This document shows, piece after piece, positions 8,280 to 16,518 of a DNA stretch of 64,000 nucleotides. Position numbers and translations under genes: made by a program. The notes under the pieces are model-generated. The model was not told the DNA's origin and searched no databases. It was given only the letters and a program-made list of their open reading frames with translations. Numbering within the stretch: position 1 is the first letter of the stretch; every line of letters begins with the position of its first letter. Source of the stretch: Chryseobacterium sp. C-71 (lineage in GTDB: Bacteria; Bacteroidota; Bacteroidia; Flavobacteriales; Weeksellaceae); contig NZ_CP087131.1 in assembly GCF_020911865.1 (NCBI RefSeq), forward strand, positions 744,001-808,000, in the 5' to 3' direction.

Positions 8280-9323
8280 TTAGCTACGATGTGAAATCTT
8301 GAATTTTGGTTCCCCAAACTCCCTCCTAAAATTCGAATGCTGCGTCGCCGTAAAATAATCACAAAAAATCTGATAAACTTCAGAATCTGTATGCGTTGCC
8401 CGAAGTCCTAACTGAAAATAAATTTCCAAAATCTGATGCGATAATTTCTTTACTAAATCTGTAGAAAAGCCATGAATCCCTGTTTGTTTATCAGAACTTA
8501 TTAATTTAAAATCATTCAGTAAATTTTCAATTTCATCGGCAAATTGAAATGCTTTTTCCAAATTGTCATTGATCATTTTATTAAATAATTTCAAGTCAAG
8601 ATTTGGCCGAATTTTAATTGCTTCCTCCGAAAAATGCGCTGCCATCCCAAGATAATTGACGAGTAAAGTCAAATCTGCAAAAATCCTAAATGGAATTTTG
8701 TCTAAAACATCATCGGTAAAAAATTCATCGTAAATAAAACTGTAATCTTCAGAAACTTTTGCATCATTAACTTTAAAGGAATACGTTCCGGTAGCTTTCA
8801 TGCCCATCGATTTCCAGTTGGGAATAATTTCTGCCTGATCTTTAGAAATCACAAATGACAGAATGATTTCAGAACCCGATTCATCCAACAAAGGATTTCC
8901 GTTTTCAGTTAATTGAGCATTTAAAGTAAAATGACTTAGGTGTGGCGCTCCCGTTGCAAAATGCCAAAGTCCGTTGATGATGAATGTTCCGTCGATTTGT
9001 TTTTCTGCTGTTCCGCCAATCATTCCGCTTCCTCCGAAACAGGTTTTTGGGTTAGCGAAAAGTGTTGAAGCAATATTTGGTTTTAAATTTCTAGAAAAAA
9101 AATTGGCTCCCGAACATAAAGTGAGCATCCAGCCTAAGCTTCCATCAATTTTTGACCAATCGAATAATACCGACAGACCATCTTTTAACCGAAAACCTAA
9201 TCCGCCATATTTTTTTGGAACCCAAATCTGAAGCAAACGCTGCTCATGAATAACGTTCATTATTCCTGGAGAAACCACAGACGCCGCCAACATTTCATTT
9301 CTGATCTCTTTATGCGAAAGCAT
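8280..9323 (-). CDS. acyl-CoA dehydrogenase-fold flavoprotein in the TPP-regulated operon
   Basis: 347 residues. The fold is that of acyl-CoA dehydrogenases and the related group D flavin monooxygenases: an N-terminal helical part (QIWVPKKYGGLG), a middle beta domain (GTFIINGLWHFATGAPHLSHF, WKSMGMKATGTYSFKVNDA) and a C-terminal four-helix bundle. The catalytic Glu typical of true acyl-CoA dehydrogenases is not evident to me, so an oxidase or monooxygenase role is possible. The ATG overlaps the transporter gene upstream by 14 bases, so the two are translationally coupled and both sit behind a TPP riboswitch. A role in thiamine metabolism or salvage is inferred from this alone. Confidence 0.8.
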   Translation of the reverse strand: MLSHKEIRNEMLAASVVSPGIMNVIHEQRLLQIWVPKKYGGLGFRLKDGLSVLFDWSKIDGSLGWMLTLCSGANFFSRNLKPNIASTLFANPKTCFGGSGMIGGTAEKQIDGTFIINGLWHFATGAPHLSHFTLNAQLTENGNPLLDESGSEIILSFVISKDQAEIIPNWKSMGMKATGTYSFKVNDAKVSEDYSFIYDEFFTDDVLDKIPFRIFADLTLLVNYLGMAAHFSEEAIKIRPNLDLKLFNKMINDNLEKAFQFADEIENLLNDFKLISSDKQTGIHGFSTDLVKKLSHQILEIYFQLGLRATHTDSEVYQIFCDYFTATQHSNFRREFGEPKFKISHRS

Positions 9324-9906
9324 TTTCTCTTTTTTTAATAATTTTTCGCCACTCTAAATATCCTGAAATAGCAACAATGAATAAGAAAGCCGTCAAAATC
9401 GCATACAAATACAAATCTTTGTGAATCAACAACGGAATTGCGATGATATTGCTGACATTGAGCAAAATCCAGTTTTCGATTTTTCTTCTCGCCATCAGCC
9501 ACATTCCTGCCCATGCAAAAGCACTGACCAATGAATCCCAAATCGGAACGTCGGAATCGGTGTAATGCGTAAGAAAAAACCAGAACAAACTGAAAGTTCC
9601 AAACACAATTCCAGCGGTGATTAGTTTTTCCTGATTGGTTGTTTCTGAAATCACTGTTTCAGATTGTTGCTTTCCGAATTTCCAGTACAACCAGCCGTAA
9701 ATGCTCATCATCAGATAGTAAAGATTTAAGGTAAATTCCGCATAGAGTTTTGCGAAAAACATTACATACAGCGAAAGTGAAATTCCGGCAATACCAAAAA
9801 GATAATTGTTTGAATTGTTTTTTCGGGCCAATAAAACCTGAAAAATTGAAAAGAAGACCCCAAGCCATTCCGGCCAGGTTGTCTTTAGTAAAATTTCCTG
9901 CATCAA
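9310..9906 (-). CDS. pnuT: PnuC-family transporter, probable thiamine importer PnuT
   Basis: 198 residues with about seven membrane segments. PnuC hallmarks are present: WPEWLGVFFSIFQVLLARKN at the start, the YYLMMSIYGWLYWKFG segment, and WDSLVSAFAWAGMWLMARRK with IENWILLNVSNIIAIPL near the end. PnuC proteins carry nicotinamide riboside, but family members under TPP riboswitches are assigned as thiamine transporters (PnuT). The riboswitch directly upstream supports that here. It heads a two-gene operon with the flavoprotein gene downstream. Substrate is inference from regulation. Confidence 0.85.
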   Translation of the reverse strand: MMQEILLKTTWPEWLGVFFSIFQVLLARKNNSNNYLFGIAGISLSLYVMFFAKLYAEFTLNLYYLMMSIYGWLYWKFGKQQSETVISETTNQEKLITAGIVFGTFSLFWFFLTHYTDSDVPIWDSLVSAFAWAGMWLMARRKIENWILLNVSNIIAIPLLIHKDLYLYAILTAFLFIVAISGYLEWRKIIKKRENAFA

Positions 9907-9941
9907 ATTAACTTTTATAAATTAAATGATGAGATGATAAA

Positions 9942-10030
9942 ATCAAATTCCCTACGCCGGCATTATCCGGATCAGGTGTGGAAGATTCCTGGGTATCATC
10001 TCAGCCGCAATCGTGCAGCACCCCATTGAT
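9942..10030 (-). promoter_or_regulatory. TPP riboswitch (THI element)
   Basis: On the minus strand the element reads TGGGGTGC ... GGCTGAGATGATACCC ... ACCTGATCCGGATAATGCCGG CGTAGGGAA, the full conserved core of a thiamine pyrophosphate riboswitch. The P1 stem ATCAA (10030-10026) pairs with TTGAT (9946-9942). The aptamer ends 35 bases before the pnuT ATG. I see no separate U-tract terminator in that interval, so control may be at translation. Confidence 0.97.
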
Positions 10031-10152
10031 GAGGCAAAATTGAAACTTTTTTCTGAGAATAAAAAATTAAAGCTGAATTTATTTAGCAAATGAAATTCCA
10101 CAGCCGTTTGTAAACGGATATTTTGTATCTTTAAATTTTAATATCAGAAACT

Positions 10153-10749
10153 GTGAAGAAGACGCTCAGAAGAACCTACCGTGTATCAAAATATGTAATC
10201 TATAAAGAAACTCTCGTTGATTATAAAGAACATTTTTGGTCATTTCTCGGCGCATTTTTCGGAATCGGAATTATCGCTTTTCTGCAGTCACAGTATTTAT
10301 TGGAACAGGAAAATGTTTTCTTAATTGGTTCGTTCGGCGCATCAAGTGTATTGATTTACGGAGCTATTCAAAGTCCGTTGGCACAACCGAGAAATCTTGT
10401 CGGCGGTCATGTGATTTCAGCATTGGTAGGTGTCACTGTTTATCAGTTTGTTCCTAATATCTTATGGCTTTCTGCACCTTTGGCAGTGGCATTTTCAATT
10501 GTTTTGATGCAGTACACCAAAACGCTTCATCCGCCAGGCGGAGCAACAGCTTTGATTGCCGTGACTTCTCCCGGGAAAATTGCAGATTTAGGATATTGGT
10601 ACGTACTTTCTCCAGTTTTGTCGGGTTGTATTATTTTGCTTTTAGTTGCTTTATTTTTTAATAATATTACTAAAAACAGAAGCTATCCGACGAGTACGAA
10701 ATGGAAAAGACTTTTACATAAAAAACACAAACACCCATTGAAAAATTAA
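10153..10749 (+). CDS. HPP-family integral membrane protein
   Basis: 198 residues, GTG start (no ATG fits; the reading begins KKTLRRTYRVSKY). The family signature HPPGGATAL lies at about 126-134, and four or five membrane segments cover residues 30-180. HPP proteins with similar sequence are implicated in nitrite transport in chloroplasts and cyanobacteria; the substrate here is unknown. It begins a plus-strand run of closely spaced genes: the next ATG is 5 bases after its stop. A weak -7-like TATCTTTA is at 10126-10133. Confidence 0.85.
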   Translation: MKKTLRRTYRVSKYVIYKETLVDYKEHFWSFLGAFFGIGIIAFLQSQYLLEQENVFLIGSFGASSVLIYGAIQSPLAQPRNLVGGHVISALVGVTVYQFVPNILWLSAPLAVAFSIVLMQYTKTLHPPGGATALIAVTSPGKIADLGYWYVLSPVLSGCIILLLVALFFNNITKNRSYPTSTKWKRLLHKKHKHPLKN

Positions 10750-10754
10750 TTGCT

Positions 10755-11093
10755 ATGGAATGCCTTGAATGTGGCGAAAAAATCATTGGAAGATCAGATA
10801 AAAAATTCTGCAATGACGCCTGTAGAAATGCTTACAACAACAAACAAAATAAAGATTCGAGTAATCTGATGCGGAATGTGAATAATAAACTCCGCCGAAA
10901 TTACCGTATTCTGAGCGATATCAATCTGGAAGGTAAAACTAAAATTGCCCAATCTAAATTGAGTGGCTTAGGATTTGATTTTAATTATTTTACACAAATT
11001 AAAGTTTACAAAAATGGTTCTGAATATAAGTTTATTTACGACCAAGGCTATAAACTTTTAGATGATGATTATATTTTAATTGTTAAGAATTAA
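10755..11093 (+). CDS. small zinc-ribbon protein
   Basis: 112 residues. The N-terminus has a treble-clef/zinc-ribbon pattern CLECGEKI-x6-KKFCNDACRNAY (Cys3, Cys6, Cys19, Cys23), as in DUF2116-type proteins. The rest is a basic helix (NNKLRRNYRILSDI) and a small beta region (IKVYKNGSEYKFIYDQGY). Such proteins may bind nucleic acid, but no function is established to my knowledge. It lies 5 bases after the HPP gene and 20 bases before the epimerase gene. Confidence 0.75.
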   Translation: MECLECGEKIIGRSDKKFCNDACRNAYNNKQNKDSSNLMRNVNNKLRRNYRILSDINLEGKTKIAQSKLSGLGFDFNYFTQIKVYKNGSEYKFIYDQGYKLLDDDYILIVKN

Positions 11094-11113
11094 AAGAATC
11101 CCAAAATCAATAC

Positions 11114-12022
11114 ATGAAAGAAGTCGTATTAATTACCGGAGCCGGCGGATCTGTCGCAAAAGTTTTAGCTAAAAAACTTGAAAATGAATACACTGTTCGG
11201 TTTTTAACCCGAACCAAAAAGCATGAAAATGACTTTGAGTGGAATATTAAAAACGGAACGATCGACGAAAAAGCCTTTGAAAACATCAGTCACGTTATCC
11301 ATTTAGCAGGAGCCAATATTTCAGAAAAAAGATGGACTGATGAGCGTAAGAAAGAAATTATTTCCAGCCGTGTAGACTCTGCACAACTGATTTTAAAAAC
11401 TTTACAAAAGAAAAACATTCAACTGAAATCTTTCATTTCAGCATCTGCCGTTGGTATTTACGGAGCGATTACTTCTGAGAAAATTTTTAAGGAAGAAGAC
11501 GAAAAAGGAAATGATTTCCTTAGTGAAGTCGTTATTCTTTGGGAAAAAGCTGCGGACGAGTTTTTAGAAAAAGGTGTTGCCGAAAGAGTGGTAAAAGTTC
11601 GAATCGCCATCGTTCTTTCTGAAAAGGAGGGTGCTTTGAAAAAAATGGCTGCTCCGGTAAAACTTGGTATCGGGTCGCCGATCGGAACAGGAAGACAGTA
11701 CATTCCGTGGATTCATATCGATGATCTTTCTTCCGTTTTTGAATACGCCGTGAAAAACGAAAATATAAAAGGTGCTTACAATGCATCAGCACCACAACAT
11801 ACTGATAATGAAAATTTAACAAAAGAAATTGCGGAAGTTTTAGACAAACCCCTATTTATGCCTAATATTCCGGGATTTGTGATGAAGCTAATGTTTGGCG
11901 AACTGTCTGTTGCACTGCTTGAAGGCTCAAGAACATCTTCGGAAAAGCTTCAGAATTCAGGTTTTCAATTTAAATTTCCGAACCTGAAAAATGCTTTGGA
12001 GGATCTATTCAGGAAAAATTAA
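11114..12022 (+). CDS. TIGR01777-family NAD(P)-dependent epimerase-like protein (YfcH type)
   Basis: 302 residues, extended short-chain dehydrogenase fold. It has the nucleotide-binding ITGAGGSVAKVLAKK at 7-21, VIHLAGANISEKRW typical of the TIGR01777 group, SASAVGIYG containing the Tyr of the active site, and the C-terminal DUF1731-like part (GFVMKLMFGELSVALLEGSR). The family is widespread and was once called cell division inhibitor SulA-like; the real substrate is unknown. Confidence 0.88.
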   Translation: MKEVVLITGAGGSVAKVLAKKLENEYTVRFLTRTKKHENDFEWNIKNGTIDEKAFENISHVIHLAGANISEKRWTDERKKEIISSRVDSAQLILKTLQKKNIQLKSFISASAVGIYGAITSEKIFKEEDEKGNDFLSEVVILWEKAADEFLEKGVAERVVKVRIAIVLSEKEGALKKMAAPVKLGIGSPIGTGRQYIPWIHIDDLSSVFEYAVKNENIKGAYNASAPQHTDNENLTKEIAEVLDKPLFMPNIPGFVMKLMFGELSVALLEGSRTSSEKLQNSGFQFKFPNLKNALEDLFRKN

Positions 12023-12057
12023 TTTAAATAAAATATATAAAAAAGATTGTAAAATCT

Positions 12058-12639
12058 ATGCAAAATACAAACGTTCATATTGAAAAGACTGAAATTCTTT
12101 CAGATAACTGGTACACTTTAAAAAAAATCACATTCAATATTCTAAAAAAAGACGGAACCACCGAAACCCAAAGCAGAGAAGCCTATGACAGAGGAAATGG
12201 AGCAGTCATTTTATTGTACAACACAAGTACAAAAAATGTAATTTTGACCAAGCAATTTCGCATGCCAACCTACATCAACGGAAATACTGACGGAATGTTG
12301 ATTGAAGCTTGTGCAGGTTTATTGGATAATGACCATCCCGAAGATTGTATCAAAAGGGAAACTGAAGAAGAAACCGGCTACAAAATATCAAAAGTAGAAA
12401 AAGTTTTTGAAGCGTATATGTCACCCGGATCTGTCACAGAAATTCTGCATTTTTTCATCGCGGAATATTCAAGTGATATGAAAATTACAAACGGCGGCGG
12501 TCTTGAAGAAGAAGGTGAAGACATCGAAGTTTTGGAAATTGATATTGAAAAAGCACTTCAAATGATTGACTCTGGAGAGATAAAAGATGCCAAAACCATC
12601 ATGCTGCTTCAGCATGTAAGGCTTAAAAATTTAGTATAG
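12058..12639 (+). CDS. nudK: NudK-like Nudix hydrolase
   Basis: 193 residues. The Nudix box is [22 protein letters not shown]. The flanking [23 protein letters not shown] and [19 protein letters not shown] match the GDP-mannose pyrophosphatase NudK subfamily more closely than ADP-ribose pyrophosphatases. NudK hydrolyses GDP-mannose and related sugar nucleotides in vitro. The box carries Asp instead of the first Glu, as in E. coli NudK. It is 35 bases after the epimerase gene. Confidence 0.88.
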   Translation: MQNTNVHIEKTEILSDNWYTLKKITFNILKKDGTTETQSREAYDRGNGAVILLYNTSTKNVILTKQFRMPTYINGNTDGMLIEACAGLLDNDHPEDCIKRETEEETGYKISKVEKVFEAYMSPGSVTEILHFFIAEYSSDMKITNGGGLEEEGEDIEVLEIDIEKALQMIDSGEIKDAKTIMLLQHVRLKNLV

Positions 12640-12658
12640 ATTATTTAAAAATAAAATT

Positions 12659-13228
12659 ATGAAACTGCAATATTCACTGATTCTTTGTTTATTATTTTCT
12701 TTTGCCGTTTTCGCTCAGAAAAAAGATGGGTTGAGTACGAAAGATCAGCACGCTGTCGAGCATTTTAAAACCGAATACAAAAAGAAAAATTACAAAAAAT
12801 TTGAAGGGAAAATCACGCCAAAAGATAATCAGGTTCTGTTTGATGATAAAGTGATTTTCTTTGATAAATCTGATAAAATGACTTTTTCAATGTTACAACA
12901 AGGTTTGATTTATCCTCAGCTGTTGACCGACTACCAAATGCAGAAATTTCTGGATGAAACCACCGATAAAACTCAAAAGAGATTTTTAAAACTGCAAAAA
13001 GATCCGAAAGCATCTTTTGACGTGAATAATATTTCTGTGAAAATTTCAGAACTTCTTTTTCTTAATTTAAATGAAAAGGTGAAGAGATTTAGACTGACAA
13101 CCAGAAACAGAAATCTGCCGAACCCTATTATTTACTTTTTTGAATTAACGAATTCTAAAGCTGCTAAAAACATGAGTTTTGATGAGTTTGTGAAAGATGC
13201 TAAACTAACGTATTTGGATCAGGAGTAA
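12659..13228 (+). CDS. hypothetical secreted protein
   Basis: 189 residues with a clear signal peptide (KLQYSLILCLLFSFAVFAQ, cleavage after FAQ near residue 20). The mature part is Lys-rich and predicted mixed alpha/beta, with no motif I recognise. It lies 19 bases after nudK and 25 before the next small membrane gene. Probably periplasmic, function unknown. Confidence 0.7.
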   Translation: MKLQYSLILCLLFSFAVFAQKKDGLSTKDQHAVEHFKTEYKKKNYKKFEGKITPKDNQVLFDDKVIFFDKSDKMTFSMLQQGLIYPQLLTDYQMQKFLDETTDKTQKRFLKLQKDPKASFDVNNISVKISELLFLNLNEKVKRFRLTTRNRNLPNPIIYFFELTNSKAAKNMSFDEFVKDAKLTYLDQE

Positions 13229-13253
13229 AAAGATAATTTTAAGATAAACATCA

Positions 13254-13646
13254 ATGAATTATTTGGAAAAAAAAGGACAGAGAAGAACTCATTCCGTCTT
13301 TGCAGCTGTCTTATTGGTGAGTTTATATACCATTTATTTTAATCAATCTTCCCGGCCGGAAATTGATATTCAAAAACTCATTTCACAAATCATTCGCTTT
13401 TTTCTAACAGTTGGACTTCTCTATTTAGTCTATATTGGTAAAAACTGGGCACGTATTCTTTCAATATTCCTGTTTTCATTGGCGATTATTTTGGCACTTT
13501 CAGTCATTTTTTCATCTGATTTCAGTCTATTACAAGAAGTCCCGTTTTACGTTATGATTTTTGTTTATTCCGATGCGATTTATCACTTTGGATTTTCTGA
13601 AAATTTTAAAGCATTTATTGAATTTCAAAAGAGAATGAAAAAATGA
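13254..13646 (+). CDS. hypothetical four-TM membrane protein
   Basis: 130 residues with hydrophobic segments at about 15-29, 46-62, 67-86 and 94-110, and short loops. The layout is that of small DUF2127/DoxX-like membrane proteins but no family motif is certain. Its stop codon overlaps the start of the VOC-gene remnant (ATGA), so the two were once translationally coupled. Confidence 0.65.
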   Translation: MNYLEKKGQRRTHSVFAAVLLVSLYTIYFNQSSRPEIDIQKLISQIIRFFLTVGLLYLVYIGKNWARILSIFLFSLAIILALSVIFSSDFSLLQEVPFYVMIFVYSDAIYHFGFSENFKAFIEFQKRMKK

Positions 13647-13755
13647 AAATAAGTAATATCGATCATATCGGTTTAACCGTAGCTGATCTTGATAAAACAT
13701 AAGATCGGTGTATTTCAGAGATCCCGATTTGAATTTGATTGAGGTGAGTAATTAA
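13643..13755 (+). pseudogene. VOC/glyoxalase-family gene with internal deletion
   Basis: The start MKISNIDHIGLTVADLDKT is the N-terminus of a vicinal-oxygen-chelate protein and runs into a stop (TAA at 13700). In a different frame the following bases encode YFRDPDLNLIEVSN and stop at 13755; this is the typical C-terminus of the same family. About 80-90 codons between the two ends are missing. The residual ATGA overlap with the gene upstream shows the original operon position. Confidence 0.85.
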
Positions 13756-13777
13756 TTTTTATTTAAAAACTAAGAGC

Positions 13778-14779
13778 TTATTTCATCTTAATCACTACTT
13801 TTCCTTTTGCACGACCACTTTCAACATATTTTATGGCTTCATTGGTGTTTTCGAATGGAAATACTTTGTCGATGACAGGTTTTATTTTTTCAGCTTCTAT
13901 GAGTTTTGTAATTTCTGTCAACTGTTTTCCGTCCGCTTTCATGAAAAGAAATGAGTAATTGACATTTTGTTTCTTTGCTATTTTTCTGACTTTACTGCTC
14001 AAGAATTTTGTAGCGAATTTCACATACCAAGGCAGATTAGATTCTTCTGCAAATACCGGAGTTGGCGGACCGGAAATTGAAATAATTTTACCCTCAGATT
14101 TTACTACATCGAAAGATTTTTCAAGCGTTTTATCATCCTAACTGTTCAATACAAAATCATAATCAATCAATAGGTCTTCAAAATTCTGAGTTTTATAATC
14201 GATCAGGACATCTGCACCCAAATTTTTCAAGAGATCAAAACTTTTTTCACTCGCTGTAGTTGCCACCGTCGCACCAAGATATTTTGCCAACTGAATAGCG
14301 AAAGTTCCTACTCCACCCGATCCTGCCTGAATAAAAACTTTCTGACCTTTTTGAAGATTATACTTTTCAACCAAAGCTTGCCAAGCCGTCAGACCAACCA
14401 AAGGAATTGAGGCAGCCTCTTCCATCGTAAGGTTTTTTGGTTTTAAAGCAACATCTTTTTCGTTGATGGAAATAAATTCTGCAAAAGTTCCGATGTGAAA
14501 ATCTGATGCTCTTGAGTAAATTTCATCACCCACTTTGAAGTTGTTTACTCTTGAACCAACTTTTATAATGACTCCGGCAACATCGTGACCTAAAACCAAC
14601 GGCATTTTATAAGGTAAAATTAATTTGAATTCACCGCTTTTTATTTTTGAGTCTAAAAGATTGACACTTGCTGCATGAATTTCAATTAAAACCTCATCTT
14701 CTTTTACAATCGGTTCGGGTATGTTCAACAATTTCAAGTCGCTTTCCTTTTTGTAACGGCTAATACTAAATGCTTTCAT
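13778..14779 (-). pseudogene. zinc-free alcohol dehydrogenase / quinone oxidoreductase-like gene interrupted by one in-frame TAG
   Basis: Read through, this is a 333-codon medium-chain dehydrogenase: MKAFSISRYKKES start, LGHDVAGVIIKVG, EAASIPLVGLTAWQAL, and the NADP site QAGSGGVGTFAIQLAKY, then after codon 213 FDVVKSEGKIISISGPP and the C-terminal VIDKVFPFENTNEAIKYVE with GRAKGKVVIK. A single TAG (14140-14138) breaks the frame between FVLNS and DDKTLEKS. The frame is otherwise intact on both sides, so the lesion is recent. The upstream half could still make a truncated protein. Confidence 0.85.
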
Positions 14780-14790
14780 GTTTTGAGTTT

Positions 14791-15555
14791 TTATTTTAAA
14801 ATTTGATTTGCTTTCTTCGGATTCACCAATCCAAAAGCCGTTTTAGGAAAAAATCTTCTGATGATGTCAACGAGTTTTGCATCTCCTACTCGGATGGTAT
14901 CTTGGTTTTTTTGTAAGCCTTTGATCAGACCTTTTACCATTTGTTCTGTAGATATTTTCTTATCATTCCTTTCAGCTGTCATTTCTGTAGCGACAAGTGG
15001 TGGGATCAGTTCAAAAATCTTTAAGCTACTTCCCACAATTTTCAAATGTTCACGCAGCGAAATCGTATAAAAAGCGAGTGCAACTTTTGACGATGAATAG
15101 GTCGCTTCAATTAAAGAAGGAACCATACTTAGGATAGAGGTTGTGTTGATAATGGCAGCATCTTTTTTCGATTTCAGCATTTCCATAAAGATATTATTTA
15201 TTCTAATGACTCCAAAATAATTGACTTCCATTTCATAAGCTGCATTTGCAATATGATTGTCATTGGCAACACCTAAATTCAACGGAGAGGTCAATACAGC
15301 GGCATTGTTATAAAGAATATCAATTCCACCCAATTGCGAAACTGTATTGAAAAGTGATTTCAAATCTTCTTCGACAGAAACATCACTTTTTATGGCAGTC
15401 ACATTGGGAAGTTGCTTTTTTGCGGCATCCAGTCTTTCCTGATTTCGTCCTGTGATAATGACTTTAGCTCCGATTTCTAAAAACTGTTTCGCAGCTTCGA
15501 GACCAATTCCGGAAACTCCGCCAGTGATTAAAATTGTTTTTCCTTTTAATTCCAT
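14791..15555 (-). CDS. short-chain dehydrogenase/reductase
   Basis: 254 residues, classical SDR: TGGVSGIG at 11-18, NNAA at 83-86, Ser140, Tyr153 and Lys157 as the catalytic set (YSSSK). The sequence belongs to the DltE-like group. It lies 11 bases before the interrupted alcohol dehydrogenase gene on the same strand. Substrate unknown. The nearby SDR, enoate reductase and HxlR regulator suggest a set for reactive carbonyl or electrophile reduction (inference). Confidence 0.88.
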   Translation of the reverse strand: MELKGKTILITGGVSGIGLEAAKQFLEIGAKVIITGRNQERLDAAKKQLPNVTAIKSDVSVEEDLKSLFNTVSQLGGIDILYNNAAVLTSPLNLGVANDNHIANAAYEMEVNYFGVIRINNIFMEMLKSKKDAAIINTTSILSMVPSLIEATYSSSKVALAFYTISLREHLKIVGSSLKIFELIPPLVATEMTAERNDKKISTEQMVKGLIKGLQKNQDTIRVGDAKLVDIIRRFFPKTAFGLVNPKKANQILK

Positions 15556-15602
15556 GATTATAATTTAAAAGTTAAATTATCTGTTATTAAATTTAAAGTG
15601 TG

Positions 15603-15670
15603 TTTAAAAATTTCATAAAAATTAATTTCCCCTGACCCTAAAGGGAGTAAATTTTTATGAAATTTTTAAA
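15603..15670. repeat. long perfect inverted repeat, likely intergenic repeat element
   Basis: 21-bp arms TTTAAAAATTTCATAAAAATT (15603-15623) and their exact reverse complement (15650-15670) enclose a 26-base centre with CCCCTGACCCTAAAGGG. It lies between two SDR genes of the same strand. The AT arms lack a T-tract typical of a terminator. The centre resembles a motif that recurs between flavobacterial genes, from memory. Confidence 0.65.
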
Positions 15671-15692
15671 AGAGAATTTTTCCTAGTTTGGA

Positions 15693-16397
15693 TTAAGCTA
15701 ATTCTTTTGCAAAAAACTGCTTTGAATCTCCTACCGGAACATCATATTGATTTTTTGCAAGTGCCAAAAATAATTCGTCAGCAACTTCAGAAGGCGGAAT
15801 TCCGTTGGCTCCACCGATTTCTGCAGAGAATTCTGTATTTACCAATGGTGGATATAACTCGTAAATCTGAACATTTTCCTGCTCTTCGTAAGTTTGTCTT
15901 AATGCTTCTGTGTAGCCGTGTAAAGCTGCTTTAGATGCACTGTAAGTCGGCAGCATTTTATGGCTTCTAAATACGGCAATTGACGAAACGTTGACTACCG
16001 CAGCTTCTGTTTTCTGAACTAAATGAGGAAGCAAAAGCTCTGTAAAATGGATGATGCTGAAATAATTGGTGTTCATTTCAATCGCTGCTTTTTCGTGTGC
16101 GTTTTGAGTTTCATTCAGTAAATAGGCAAATGCTGCACCTGCATTATTGATGATGATATTGACTTCCGGATGATTTGTTTTCAGTTCTTCTGCGATTCTT
16201 AATCTGTCTGCCTCAATAGAAAGATTGCCCTGAATTGCTACAGCGTTTTCTAATTGTTGCAAAGCATTCTGAAGACGTTCTTCATTTCTTCCGTTGATGA
16301 TTATTTTGTTGCCTTCTGCATTCAGTTTTTTTGCGATGGCTAAACCAATTCCGGCACTTCCGCCGCTGATGAATACTGTATTACCTGTTGTTTTCAT
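15693..16397 (-). CDS. short-chain dehydrogenase/reductase, DltE-like
   Basis: 234 residues. ISGGSAGIG at 10-18, NNAG at 84-87, Ser139, Tyr152, Lys156 (YSASK). The C-terminal ELYPPLVNTEF is typical of the DltE-like SDR group and is shared with the SDR at 14791 (ELIPPLVATEM), so the two are paralogues. Located between the Old Yellow Enzyme gene and the other SDR, same strand, but separated from each by repeat-bearing spacers. Confidence 0.88.
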   Translation of the reverse strand: MKTTGNTVFISGGSAGIGLAIAKKLNAEGNKIIINGRNEERLQNALQQLENAVAIQGNLSIEADRLRIAEELKTNHPEVNIIINNAGAAFAYLLNETQNAHEKAAIEMNTNYFSIIHFTELLLPHLVQKTEAAVVNVSSIAVFRSHKMLPTYSASKAALHGYTEALRQTYEEQENVQIYELYPPLVNTEFSAEIGGANGIPPSEVADELFLALAKNQYDVPVGDSKQFFAKELA

Positions 16398-16434
16398 TTT
16401 TTGTTTGTTTAAATGTTGTGTATTGTTGTTATGG

Positions 16435-16515
16435 TAGGGTTTGCGACAGGGATTGCAGCGGCATCCTTTTGTGAAACAAAAGATACAGCGGAAAGCCCGC
16501 CCGTTCGCCCAAATT
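16435..16515. repeat. GC-rich intergenic repeat (REP-like)
   Basis: An island of GC-rich sequence in an AT-rich spacer: GCGACAGGGATTGCAGCGGC, a hairpin TTTTGTGAAACAAAA, then GATACAGCGGAAAGCCCGCC. The half-repeats GCAGCGG and ACAGCGG flank the hairpin. It contains no plausible gene. The pattern resembles a dispersed repeat I associate with Chryseobacterium genomes; copy number cannot be seen here. Confidence 0.5.
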
Positions 16516-16518
16516 ATT

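Noticed and set aside
9310..9906. Nicotinamide riboside transporter PnuC
   Set aside because: The TPP riboswitch directly upstream favours thiamine as substrate; fold and family are the same.
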